From positions 74,968,287-75,032,286 of the forward strand of contig NC_044282.2 of assembly GCF_004027225.2 (NCBI RefSeq): 64,000 bases of DNA, given 5' to 3'. The DNA is from Strigops habroptila. Lineage: Eukaryota; Chordata; Aves; Psittaciformes; Psittacidae. The notes beneath the pieces were generated by a model that was not told the origin of the DNA, made no database searches, and saw nothing but the letters and a program-made list of their open reading frames with translations. Each line of letters starts with the position of its first letter. The stretch's first letter is position 1. Below, piece after piece: positions 1 to 12,700 of the stretch. A program made the position numbers and the translations under genes.

Positions 1-179
1 CAAAACACAGGGTGACACTTAAGGCACCCAACACCGAGCCTGTATGGGGTTCAGACAAACTAAAACACTTCTGTGGAGGAAGGGCTTCAAAAACAACCGC
101 TAAGTGTGAGGGCTCCGCCGCTGGACCCACCACCCGTTAACAGCTCCAGCCGCCCGGCTCCTCAAGGGAGGAAGCCTCT

Positions 180-770
180 GAGGGAGAAGTGACCGGCCCC
201 CCTCGCCCCCCGGCCCCCCGCCGCGGTACCGACCAGGCTGAACTCGGTGCCGGGCCAGTTCACCCTAAAGGGGATGTCGTCGCTGAGCTGAGGGAGAGCG
301 CGGCCGCCCTCCGCCACCACCGCGGCCGCCACCGCTGTCAGCAGGCCGCAGAGCAGCGCCCGCGGCGCGGCCGGGGCGGGCGGCCGGTGCCGGCGGTCCC
401 TCATGCCGGCCGGCGGGGAGGGAAGGAGGGAAGGGAGCGAGGAGAGCGCCGGGCAGCGCCGCCGCCACGTCTGCTTCCGCCGGGGCGGGCTCCCGCGCAT
501 CAACATCCGGGGCAGCCGCGGCTGTGGCGGGAGGCGGGCGGGGAGGGACGGCGCGGCTGAGGCGGGACGGGCGCGGAGAGAGGAGCGGCCGTGCCCGTGG
601 GGAGACCCGCGCCCTGCCCCTCACGTCGGGGGTCGCGGAGGCGCCGCGGTCGTTAACGGCTCGGTTGAAGCCTCCCCGCTGCCCTGCGGGTGTGTGTGTG
701 GCGGCGCTGAGGAGAGGGCTCGCCGGCGGAGGGTGAGAGCTGCGGTCGCGCTCGTTCCGGTGTTAGTTAA
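180..770. promoter_or_regulatory. CpG-rich promoter region of ERLEC1
   Basis: The stretch is very GC-rich with dense CpG and covers ERLEC1 exon 1 and its upstream flank, as expected for a housekeeping promoter read leftwards. GC content falls sharply after about 770. No TATA box is evident. Confidence 0.7.
234..404 (-). CDS. ERLEC1: ERLEC1 coding exon 1 (endoplasmic reticulum lectin 1, 5' part only)
   Basis: This 57-codon first exon starts at the ATG at 404 and runs leftwards; the rest of the gene lies beyond the left edge. It has a basic N-terminus, a hydrophobic signal-peptide core (about residues 16-31) and then the mature start [18 protein letters not shown], which I recognise as the start of mature ERLEC1 (XTP3-B). 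The family protein is an ER-luminal lectin with two MRH domains that binds high-mannose glycans and works with SEL1L/HRD1 in ER-associated degradation. The MRH domains are not in this window. The donor after TTC AGC CTG reads GTCGGT, a weak match to consensus; position and phase fit the orthologue. In-frame ATGs lie upstream at 506 and 500, but a start at 404 places a normal signal peptide at the N-terminus. CHAC2 lies next, on the same strand, as in mammals. Confidence 0.9.
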
Positions 771-844
771 AATGCCGCAGTGTTGGGTTTTCGGAAACTA
801 GCGGGTTCTGCCGTGGTGGTGCCTCTTTATTGAGCTCCTGGGTG

Positions 845-1296
845 AGGCCAGAGGAGGCCCCGGAGCTGTTGCGAGGGCTGGAGCAGCTCTGCTCTGGAGC
901 CAGGCTGAGAGAGCTGGGCTGGGGCAGCCTGGAGAAGAGAAGGCTCCTGAAGGGGAGACCTTAGAGCAGCTCCAGTGCCTAAAGGGGCTCCAGGAAACCT
1001 GGAGAGGGGCTTTGGGCAAGGGCCTGTAGGGACAGGCCAAGGGGAATGGCTTTAACCTGCCAGAGGGGAGATTGAGATGAGCTCTGAGGCAGAAGCTCTT
1101 CCCTGTGAGGGTGCTGAGGCGCTGGCACAGACTTTTCCCAGAGAAGCTGTGGCTGCCCCATCCCTGGCAGTGTTCAAGGCCAGGTTGGACACAGGGGCTT
1201 GGAGCAACCTGCTCTAGTGGAAGGTGTCCCTGCCCGTGGCAGGGGGCTGAAACTGGATGAGCTTTAAGGTCCCTCCAACCCAAACTGATCTATGGC
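845..1296 (+). mobile_element. CR1 LINE 3' fragment (type A)
   Basis: 5'-truncated CR1 3' region in plus orientation. It carries the landmark segments seen in many copies here: GAGAGAGCTGGGCTGGGGCA, TTCAAGGCCAGGTTGGACAC and GATGAGCTTTAAGGTCCC. I use 'type A' for copies with CTGAGGCGCTGGCACAGAC. The terminal octamer tail is degraded. Confidence 0.9.
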
Positions 1297-4200
1297 TGTC
1301 GTCTGTCAGGCGCCAGTGTGGATGAGGCCCTCGGTGGGACGGGTGAGCACTGTGTGTTTTCCATTAGAGGGTGCAGTGGTAGTGGTGATGTACCTCTGTG
1401 GCTCGGTTGCGTTGTGTTTTCCTCTCTTTTGTCCCAAGTTTTTACTCATCAGAGCAGTACCAGCAAGATTTCTGGGGCATAGAGTGAGTCCGGAAGACAC
1501 AAATGAGTAAGGAATACCATTTAATATTGCAGTGCTTCTAATGAAGCACTTTTATCTGCAATTAAGACTGAACTATGGGTTGAGAGGTAGCTGGAATGAA
1601 GGAGAGACTAGAGGAAGCAGGAATGTGGGGCAGTTTGCTGTCTGCTTTGCAGCTGGTGATGGGGTGACATACAGGGATAGGAGGAGTGTTGTGGCAGCAT
1701 ATAGTGATTTTTAAACCCTAAAAACCCCTAATTTCTGAAATATTTAGTGAGAGAAGTGTATAGAGACAAAGGAAGTAGATGGTACCCCAAAAAAATCCCA
1801 GTGGTGATGGAGAAAGGTAACTCTAGATGTTGTGTGGTGAATTGAGGTGGTTTGATTTACGATGTTTTGTTCCAGGCTTCTCATAGCACTTTGATGCTTA
1901 TATTCAAAACTGTCTGAGTCTGAACTGTTTAAGTAAATAGTTTGTAATCCCTTGGTTGACTTGTGCCCTGATCAGAAAAACAATTTCCAGGTGGGTTTAA
2001 TATGTGTGAGGTAGCTTAAAACTTTGCTAAATGGCTGCATTTGGTCTAATTAATGTTTTTGGGCTTTTCTGTAGTAATTTTCTTGTTTAAGAGTGTAATT
2101 GGGGTTTTTTCCTGGTTAAACTGGTGCCATAGTAGATATAGCTGGGAGCAAATTCCTCTTCAGCTCAAGGACATGCACAATTTGAGGAAAGTGCTAGAAT
2201 ACCTGCTGAGAAGAGACCTAAGCTGCAAAAGGCCAGAAGGACGCAGGCAGGACGTTTGTTTGAGACAAGGGAGGGCAACAGTTAAAGGGAAGCTGCTTGA
2301 ATAAAAAGCCAGAGGAGCAAGGAAATTAATGTAGGAATACTGAGAGCTTGTGAAGTTGAAATAATTGGGGTTGTACTGCAGTTGGTAGTCAGTGTAGTCA
2401 ATGTTCAGCTCTTGTAGAAGACTGTTAGAGAAGCCTAATTTCTTGGGAAAAACAGTCTCTAATCTTGTGACAGTTGTCTTTACATAGCAGTAAGTCACGA
2501 TACAGGGCTTGCTCTCCTGCTGCCCGCTTGCATGCCCTCTGCCACTCGGTAGCGTGGTTGAACAGGGTGGAAAACCACCTCCTGAGAGTGTTACACAGAG
2601 CAGAGATGCAGGAATAGATCGGGTGGGGGAGCTGCAGCAGTCGGGTTTTTTCAAGGTCTTCGGCTCCTTAGCTTGGGTGAAGCCTGTATCCACATGCTCA
2701 CCAGAAAGAAGGGATACAAATTGGAGTTAAACATGTCAAACTTCAGGAAATAATGATATAAATTAGTGATAGAATACTGATGGGGGATGCTGCAGTCACT
2801 TTTGTTGCTTTAGCTTTTAAGGGCAAGTGGTGTTCAAAATGTTTTTGTTTGTTTGGGTTTTCCCTGCTTGTAAGGGACAAGTTATTCATAATATTTTGAG
2901 CAAACAAGTACTTTTTTTCTTATGCTTCTTGCCGTTGCCTGAACTGTTCAGACTTGAGAGCTTCTGTTAAGACTGTAAGTTTTCCTGTCAGCTGCTAAAA
3001 AGAACTGCAGCATGACAGTTATTCTTGCATTTGTGCTGAAGATTGTTTCACTGAGTGTATTAAAGTGATTTAACAATTACCAAATGCTGCATACTTCTGT
3101 GAGGCTGAACTGCACTTTAGTTATCTTGGTGAAGGACTGTCATCAGATTTTAGTTTCTAGAGAGCAGCCTTGTCTGGCAAGAGTCTGGTCTTTAGTATTA
3201 GTTTATGCACAAAGCTGTTAAATGTAACCAATGGATAAAAGCAAATTGAGGTGTATGTGTATAAAATAAGAACTGTAAGGGTTCTCTCTGTGTATCTATA
3301 GATAGATAGATATATACACATATACCTGAATGTCCAGCACAGTTTCCAAATTGGAACAGGTTAAACCAGTCCCATCTGAGCTTTGCTGTTTGCTCATCTA
3401 TGAGTAGCATGGAGCAGATAAATGGTTGAAGAAGGACAGACAGAGATCATACTGGGGAGCCTACAAGCATCTGGTAATTACAGAATGGTTTGATTTGCCT
3501 TCTCTATGAGTTTTCTTGCATTAAGAAATGCAAATCTGCTTACAGAAGTTTTATGTTTAAGTCAGAGGACGCATTAATTTTGTCAGTTCAGTCACAACGG
3601 GTATGAAGCAGGCTTATTCTCAAAGCTAGACACAAAAAGGAAGTAAAATGTTGCATATTCAGGTTATAGATTCATATATTCACAGAGATTGATTCCCCTG
3701 TAACTTAAATTAACATGGGACTTTTATTTGGGAGATTCCAAGGGAATTCACAGCTATATCAGTGTGTGTACTGCTCGGTGCTAACTCCTTTCACCATCAC
3801 AGGGAGGGTGTATCTTGACCAACTGCTGAGCAAGTTCCTTTTCCTACAAATGGCCTTAGAAATTGTTCAGAAGCGAGTTTAGGGGTAACTTTGTGCGTGT
3901 GGCTTTACAATGAAAACTTATCTAAAATCGCCATAACTTGGCACAAATTTAGATTTAGTGAGAAAATTCAGCATATATGGCACACAAAAAGTGAATGTTA
4001 ATTTTTTTCTTGTGGTGAGCAACAGACCTGAAAGTAGATTGGGCTTTTGTTGGGGATTGAAGCTGTGGGCAGAGTCGTGGCTCAGACCCCTCACAGCAAG
4101 AACAAAAGTGTACTTCCAGTGCTGTAATTAGCCCCTAATGCTGACACAGTTCAAGACTGCCTAACAGTAGCCAGCTCTTGAATGTTGTTTTTCACCATTA

Positions 4201-6053
4201 GACCTAACAGCACTTTCTAACAAGATGAACTAAAACACACATTGATGTCCATCCTACTATGGATACACTCTAAATAAACATAACACTTCTGGAAATCTTT
4301 CTGCAACACCATTAGTAAATGAGATGCATTTTTATTGTACTGAAGTTGTATGCACAAACTGGAATGTTTTGTTACAGATATTGTTGTAAGTCTTGTAAGT
4401 CAGGAAAGGAAATGAACCAATAATGCAATTAACGATACAGAATGGAGAGCCATACATAATCACAATGCCCTGACACAGTGCTTAAATAACTGGAGTTTTA
4501 AAGAGGGAATCATCACTGATGTTTTGGGATCATAGTGAGTGGAAGCATCCCCTGCCCTGTTTTAAGGAACAAGGATAAGTCTTTGAGGAAAGAATTTTAA
4601 GAGTGGATGTGTCATTGTACATGTGTTAACTTTACTACAGCTTGCTTAAATCTGAAGCAAACACAAGAAAGGAAGTGCTGTTGTTGGTTGGGGTTTTTTG
4701 AGGGTACTATTCAACACTTAAATATGCTCGAAATAAATAATAAGTAACCTTCTAGTAACAGTGAAGTATCCAGCAACACTTAAGAGTTACTCCTTAAGTC
4801 CAGGTGAATAAATACACGTGTAAAGGAGCATGTTCATTAATGCTGATGGTTTTCCCTGTCCATCTGTGGTGCATGAAGTCACTCAGCTCCTGCTTTGGGA
4901 ATCTTGAGGGCTATCAACCTGGAGGTTCTGATCCTGTTCCTCTCCTGCTGTACCACTGATTGAGTTGGGGTTGCTTTTCCACTCAGTTATATCAACCTTA
5001 AACCAGCACAGTGCAGTGGAGAATCAAGACCTTCAAAGGATATTCCATCAGTTTGCAAGTAACTCATATCCTAATGGAAAAATGGGGGCTCAGTACATTA
5101 AAGTACTTTGCCAATACAATCAGAGGATTTGCTTCTGCAGGGCAGAGTAGCCCATCAAGTGATACCCCATCAGGTACCCTATTAATAGTGAACAGTCGCT
5201 TCCAAAAAACTAATATTTTTCCCCCCTCAATGAATCAATGCTTGAGAGATGCCAGAGACACCCTAAAATCACAATCTGGTATGTTAAAAACACAGCTTTT
5301 TGGTTAAATATCGTAAGTGGTCTAATTATCTCAAATTTAGGTTTTAAGATCCTATTTTCTACTCATCCAGCTGCCCTTCCCAAATATTTCCTATTAATAT
5401 TCATGTGTGTTCTTGTTGGCTTTTGTAGGTGGCCAAGTAAAAGTATAGCAGCTTCTTATTCTGATAACCCTGGTATTTTCAAACAATTACAAATATAAAA
5501 CAAGAAAATGTAAAGAAGAGAAAGGGACAACCTGCACAGTAGAAACATACGGGGTTTGCAATCGCTGATGCAAAATAGAGGCTTCCAAGCTACTACTAAA
5601 CACTTAGACATCCTCTGTGTGAGAACATGTGACGTTACATGGTGTTTGAAATAGAACCTTTCCTATATTAACATACAAAAATATACTTTGTTAAAAATGA
5701 ACAAAACTAAGATTTCTGAGAAGCAAAACAAGTCTGTGTTGGACGGAAACTCCATTTGCTTCTGTTTTGCACGAAGGAAACCTGCCAGCCTGAACTGGTG
5801 GCTTCCCAACCCTCTTCCTGTGGATGCCTGTATAACACACTGAAAAGAGGGTTCCTTTCTTAAGTACCTTTTGTCCATGAATCCCTGAAACAGCAGCTGA
5901 AAAGTACTGGCTTAAAGTCTACCCTCAGACATGGTGATTTCTTTAAGAGACGGGTTACAACAGCATCTAAAGGCAGGTAACAAAGATGAGAGTTTCTGAA
6001 TGCTCTTGCTGCATTGGGACTTCAAGTCATACTCTAAACTTTAACATTTTGGC
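1297..6053. other. Intergenic, ERLEC1 to CHAC2
   Basis: AT-rich unique-looking sequence with no convincing exon on either strand; open frames are under 180 codons and lack homology I recognise. It contains a short TATC/GATA run at 3295-3325. Confidence 0.5.
3295..3325. repeat. GATA/TA simple repeat
   Basis: TCTATAGATAGATAGATATA followed by a TA/CA run; a short microsatellite. Confidence 0.7.
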
Positions 6054-6059
6054 TTTATT
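6054..6059 (-). terminator. Candidate polyadenylation signal of CHAC2
   Basis: The plus strand reads TTTATT, which is AATAAA on the minus strand, about 730 bases downstream of the CHAC2 stop. It is a candidate only; no cleavage-site evidence is available. Confidence 0.4.
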
Positions 6060-6786
6060 CTTTATATGAAAAACTAAAATGAGGCACTGATATGTTATGG
6101 CTTGTTTGTGTCCAAGTCTCCTGTGCTTTGGCTTTTAGGGGCTTGACAAGAGCCAAGGGAAAGAAGTATTTCCTTGACAATGACATGGTTTATCCTCTGT
6201 GTTGAAGGACAAACTAATATGTAAAGAGTAACATGACTCATTCAGTGGAATACCTTCATTTCAGTGAAGCTGAACTTTGATGAGGTAAATGTTCTAATGT
6301 GCATTTACTATGCAATTTACAACTATTACTTAATGTTCATCTCTTTAGCTGCACGGAGCTCCACACCTTTGCTCTGGAATCAGAACTATCACTTAAATCA
6401 ATGGGAGTTGTATTTAAAGGCAGACTTACATCTTAAAAACACTCTAAATATTTCTTTTAAACCTGAAATAATAATTAAAATCTTCAAACAAAGAGAACCC
6501 TCAAAGAAAGAGTTCTCTTGAGCTTTTCAGAAAGATGTAGTCTTTGGATAAAACCCCAATATACCAAATTCAAACCTAAAACACTTCCCCTGCTCCTCTT
6601 CCTACTGACTCCTGGAAGAATTATTTTTTTGTAATGATGTGTTTTAATGACCAACTACTATTCTGAATAAGATAGCATACTACAGAGAAATATGTACTTT
6701 GGATACGCCTCCAAGCCATACACCCATTGTGCAATGAAACCATTCCTCTGAAGATGAAGCAAGATCACTAAAGGAAATAAACTATT

Positions 6787-9700
6787 TTATAGACTGTTGA
6801 GGTTTTGATGCTTTTCCAAGAGCTTCTTTACTAGTGTCTCTAAGGAGAAGAGGTGCTCATCTACATCATCTGGTACAAGGTTTCTCATGGAATTGGCAAG
6901 TTCAAACAGGTATTCTGTGTTTCTTCCACTAGGACCAACTGCATTCACAATCTGTTCCGCAATCTCCTCCAGAGGAGCAGGACCAAGGTAGTTAGGGTTG
7001 TCACACGTGCCAATGTAGAGCAGGACATCAAATGGCTTTACTGAGGAGTCTTTGGGGTAGAAAATGACAGTTGTAGTCCTGTAGCCTCCTTTCTCTCTGA
7101 AGTCCAGGTATGCCTTCACTTCACACTCTTGTCCAGGTGGCAATCTGTAAGCAACACCCCATACACACCCCTGTTGGAGGACAGAAGAGGAGAAAATCCG
7201 AGCAGTGTTTAAAAGGACACTCGAAAATTAATGAATTTCAATTGTATTTAGGTGAAACTCTATTGAATACATTATTTTTCTTCCATTTTCAGCCCTTTTA
7301 TATCTCTCAATGTTTGTGGAGAGAGTCCCAAACTAAAAGGGTGGTTTGCAGATTTATCATCCGCTTTCTTGCTAATGCTGAGGCCTTTCTTACAAAACGA
7401 TTTCTTGTGACCATTGAATTTGAAGCAATTAATAGCCTTGGCACAGGCTGCTGAGGTGCTGGCAAAAAGGATACAAACTTATCTTCCTGACATGACAAAA
7501 TCCATATCTGAAAATTTAAATTTCATATAGTGCCAAATTCAAAGTAGTTTTGATCAGGCCCTTACTCTGTTTAGTTGCAGTTTCATTTCTAAGGACACGA
7601 GTGTCACCTACATCTGTCACATGTACTCGGAGGGGTGAGTGTGGTGATCGTACTGCACTGAAACTGAATCAGAGAACAAGCTGAGAGATGAACCGTCATT
7701 TTGCACAATGAAACGGGGCATGTCCAGCACCTCAGCAAACAGTGAGGGTAAATTCCATGACTGTCTTTGAGAATCTAAGTATTTCTTCATCTTCTTCACA
7801 GACAACAGCTTTGAGAAAGTATTTAACTGTGGTGTGAATTAGTTACACTCTCCTAACAAGTTTTATATAAGTAAATCAGTGAGATCTGTGTAGGAAGAGA
7901 TGTATGTGGGGGTTTTGTTTTGAAGTAGCATAGGAAAATGATGATGGTCCATTATCTACTAACAGCTACAGGGTGTTTCTTACCAGTGCTGTTGTACAAT
8001 GCATGGTAGTTTGTTTTGTCTGCTGGCAACATCAAATGGGGATTCTTCTGCAGTTAAATTGGTCTGTGTGTCAGTGCTACAGTAATGATGGCAAAGCAGT
8101 TAAGGTGTGTGTTTTGTCCTTGCTTTGTTCTGTGGTGTGGTGTTGGGGTTTTTATCCCTACACTGGATTTCAGTATTCAGTCATGATCCCAGACAGTGCT
8201 GGGGTGGTGCTGTCAATTCATGAGTGTTGGATTTTGCAGTCAGACCATATCCTGGTCAAAGGCAATTCATTAAAAAATAATTAAAAAAATCAAGAGTTAA
8301 TTTTCTACACATCTTTTGTAGTTGGTTACAGTATTTGATGTAATAAGTATACAAATGGGTTTCCTGCTTCCCCTCAGCATCTTGAGATACTGAGGTGCTG
8401 GAGCGGGGCCAGAGCAGGGCACCGGAGCTCGTGCAGGGCCTGGAGCACAAGTGTGATGAGGAACGGCTGAGGGACCTGGGGGGGTTAGTCTGGAGAAGAG
8501 AAGGCTCAGGGGGGACCTTCTCGCTCTCTGCAACTGCCTGACAGGAGGATGGAGCCAGGAGGGGGCTGGTCTCTGCTCCCAAGGAACAAGGGATGGGACA
8601 AGAGGAAACGGCCTCAAGCTGCCCCAGGGCAGGTTTAGATGGAGCTGAGGAACAATTCCTTCCCCAGAGGGTGCTCAGGCATTGGAACAGGCTGCCCAGG
8701 GCAGGGCTGGAGTCACCAGCCCTGCAAGTGTTCACATCCCGTGTAGCCGAGGCCTCAGTGCCATGGGTTAGTGGTGGCCTTGGCAGTGCTGGCAACGGTT
8801 GGACTGGATGAGCTTAAAGGTCTTCACCAACCTGGTTGATTCAGTGACCTGGGACATGGGTTCCCTCCAGCTGCCCACAGGAAATGTGTTAGTTTTAAAA
8901 CCAGCCTCTTCTGTGCATGTTATTCTCTTGAGTTAGATCTGCCATTCAGACCTGCTTTGGTGCTGGTAGGAACATACATGTGGGTGTGGTGGAGACAGGG
9001 ATTAAAGCAGACAAGTATGATAGTTCATTCATTTGGTTTTCATATAGGGAATTCCTGTTTCAGGTGATGGGATATTACAACCCAGAAATCTGAGAAGGAG
9101 CATGATGTTCTTTTTCTGTGTGGCTTCGTCTTAACTGGCAAAGAAATTCAGATAGAACAGGTAAAATTAACTCTGTAAATGAGATGTTTCCAAGCTGCAC
9201 TACGTGTATCACTAGTGGAAATGGACACACAGGTTAGCATGGAGCTTTGCCAGTGGAAGGACCACTGCTGCTCTTAGTGTGTGCATGCACAGAGGAGTAA
9301 CTGCTGCAGTCCGCTAAGATGCCTTTACCATAAGGTAGAATGAGTAACTGAGATGAAAGCAAATGACTTGTATCATTTGATGCTGATGTGTGAAGGGAGA
9401 TGATGTGGCCACACCAGATTCTGGAGAAAAGCATTAAAAACCCAACCAAGCAAAACTGGTTTGCTAAGGGGAAAAAAAGTTTCTATGGGAACAAATAAGT
9501 TTGCTTAACAATACCAACTGAGTGACAGCAAACACAACCATTCTTTGTCTCTATAGGCGCCCGTGTAACATAATGGTACCCAGCCGTACAGTGATGTGAA
9601 ACCCCTGACTAGAAAGGTACAGAAATGCACAATGAGAGACAGGGCACTGCATTCTGCTGCTTTTGCCAACTGCAAAAACCAGCTGAAGTGTTTAATCGCT

Positions 9701-12700
9701 GCTAAACTTACCTCTTCGTGGCTGCTGTGTCAGGGGAATAGGTGAGTAAGGCAGCAAGAGCGTGATTGTATAGGTAAGCCAGTGTAAATCAAAACTAATA
9801 ACTACCAAACGTGTCTTATGGCCTGGTGTCATGTGGCCTTGCTCTGCCTCTGGTTCCGTGCCATCCTTTCTTCCATCTCATCCCCCCTGGAGGCACTAGT
9901 ACCTGCAGGGATTCCCTCTCCTGGGGAGGACTGAGGTTGGATGGATGTTACCATCAGACCCATCCCCAGCAATGGGCCAGAATATGGGATGTGGGGTGCC
10001 CAGTGGTCAGCAGGGAGTGAAAAAGCATTTGCATCTGAGGTGCATCCTGCAAGAGCTGCCCTGGGCTCCCCCAGCCTAGCTGAAGGCTCTTGTCCCAGCT
10101 GGTGAGCAATCCAGCTGAGGGTTTTCTGGTAAGAAGCTCCCAGTGACCTGGCTTCAGTGTGTGCTTGAGCCCAGAACCCCCCCATGTGCTGGGCTGCACC
10201 CCCAGAGCGTGAGCAGCAGGTCAGGGAGGGGATCCTGCCCCTCTGCTGCGCTCTGGGGAGACCCCCCCTGCAGCCCTGATCCAGCTCTGGGGCAACAGCA
10301 CAAGAGGGACGTGGAGCTGCTGGAGCGAGTTCAAAGGAAAATTCTCCATGTTCTAACTGGATAGCTGAAGTGACTACTCCAGAAAATACTTCAAATATAC
10401 TGTTGGTAGTAATGGACCCAAAGTACTCCTAGTTTTTTCATTTAGAATTATAGATTTATTTGAATTGATGAAGAGTCACTGGTGTAACACTAAGGAATTT
10501 TGAGGGAACTTTTCACTGCGCTAAAGGTAACTCAGTTATTTGCTTGTAGAGGAGCAAAAATGAATGGAGACTTACTACAGAGGCTGGGAATGCAATGGGA
10601 CATTCTGCGCACTACAGAGACAGAACAGGAGTACTGTACCTCAGGATCTTCCACCAGAGTCACAACTCTTCCAGGCTACAATGAAAGAGAGTAGTTCAGT
10701 TAGAGGCTTTTACCCCAAAATCCTGAGCAAAACCAAACCAAAACAAGAAAACAACACTAAAGAGTAATGAAAGGGTCAGAGAACTAATCCAGGACCATCT
10801 CAGAAAGGTCTGCTCTTTGAGATCCAGTATATGTATTTTCTGAGAATAGCTTTTGACCTGTTTTAGATAAACTGAATGTTAAATTCTGAGTGGAAAGTGG
10901 ATGCAACACAGAAGTTAAATTAAGAGTAGTCATGAACAGTGAGGTTTTGAGGCCTTGCTTTGTGTGTGCTCTCCACACTCAATTCTATTCCCATTTAAAA
11001 CAGTGCCAATAATTCATTGATTGGGGATGTGCTTGAGGAGCACATCTTCCTCAGTCGTGTTGCTTCTCCACAGCACTCTGTGATGGTTTTACTCTCTGGA
11101 GTGACAATGAGGTGAACCTCCTCACTCGTAGTCAAAAAGCTTATGTGCATGCATGGAAAATAACAACAGAAATCCTAGCTTGTGTAGAACCAAGCCAGAT
11201 ATCAGCACTTCTGGCCTGGTTTGCACTAACTGGATTCTACAAGGTGTTAATCGCACACTATGACACGTGGCAACTCCTAGGTTTAAAAGCTCCTACCTAC
11301 TTAGATGGTTTGAAAACACATAGAAAGAAATGAGCAAGTAATTCTTAGTAAGCACCATGTTACTCTAAGCTGAAAAAATAAGTTTATTATGCAAAAGGCT
11401 GTTTTCCCCGTCCCAGCTCATTCTCCCTTCCTGGGCAGAGGGAGGATACTTTGGTAATGGCTTATTTTTCCAACGAGTGAGTTCTTGCTGGAAGAGTAAG
11501 AACCCAGTATGTAAATACTAAAAGCTGGTGAAATTTGTTGTATAACCTGGAGAATACAACTTGAAAACATAATACTCTATAGAGAACTACACCTGTAATT
11601 TAAAACTGCTAATCTTGGCATCAAATTGTGTACAAGTGTCTCTGATTTGAGGTGGGGGAAAGCAGAGGTACCAGCATTCATTCCGTTTTAGTGTAGGATG
11701 GAAATTCGTTCTCTTGGGAGTGACAAAGATGATCTGAATGCGATGCACTTGGATGCCTTTCAGTTGGTCTTGGGTAATTTTGAGTCTCGAGTGACTACAT
11801 TTCAGTTTTTAAGGTAATTTCACTGCCATGTCCATGCTTTTGTGTTTAGTAAGTCTGTAGTTGGGTTTGTCTCCCTCATACTACAAGCATGGGGTTTTCT
11901 CCTACACAGTCATCAGCTGCAAGCCAAATAGGAAATCCAGGGGTTTTTTTGCAGAGCACTTTTAGATACCACCAACTGTAGATACTATTTATTCAGGTCT
12001 TTTATAATCTTAAAGGCTGTTTATTTATAAGCTTTGAGGTGCTGTGTTCTTTCACTTTTATGCCAGTTCTCTCCCTGCACCAGCCATCTACTCCTGACCT
12101 GATTGATAGAATAAGGCAACAAAACTAAATAAATATTAAATGATTACTGTTTGAGTACTCCAAGGAAACAGGTCTGTTGCCATGATTAATCACAGTAATT
12201 TAGGTGTTCCTTTTGGGAAGTATTTCCGTAGCCATTAATACTTCCCTGACTTGTGTACTCAAAACTGGTCACTAAGATCTTGTAAATTGTGGATTGAAGA
12301 GACATTCAGTGGTGGGAAGCAGCTTCCTCTGTATCACCAGGAATGATTGTGTCTGAAGCCTATATACTGAATGAAAGTGAAGTACTGCAGAACACTTAAT
12401 CTTCAGAGTGGTTGTGTGATGAAGGAATGCTCTGTTTGTTGAGGGAAGGATGGGATTTGGTTTGCAGAGTCTTTGTCTTGCATGGAACTACCTGAACAGA
12501 CACCATTAAGGAACCATGGGTATTACCTCTGCTATATAAAGAGAATAACGCATCTATAAATGACTATATAATATAAACCAAAAGCTTTTTTGTTATGCGC
12601 AGATATTGCCAAGGGGAAACTTGAGCGATCTCCTACATCAGATTTCTTTGAGGGATTTGTGTCAGTTCTGTGCAGCCTACTGCCAGGATGAAGGCAACCT

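Noticed and set aside
1715-1735. CCCTAA-like motif (AAACCCTAAAAACCCCTAA) as an interstitial telomere repeat
   Set aside because: Only two imperfect units, with AAACCCTAAAAACCCC spacing that does not match TTAGGG repeats.
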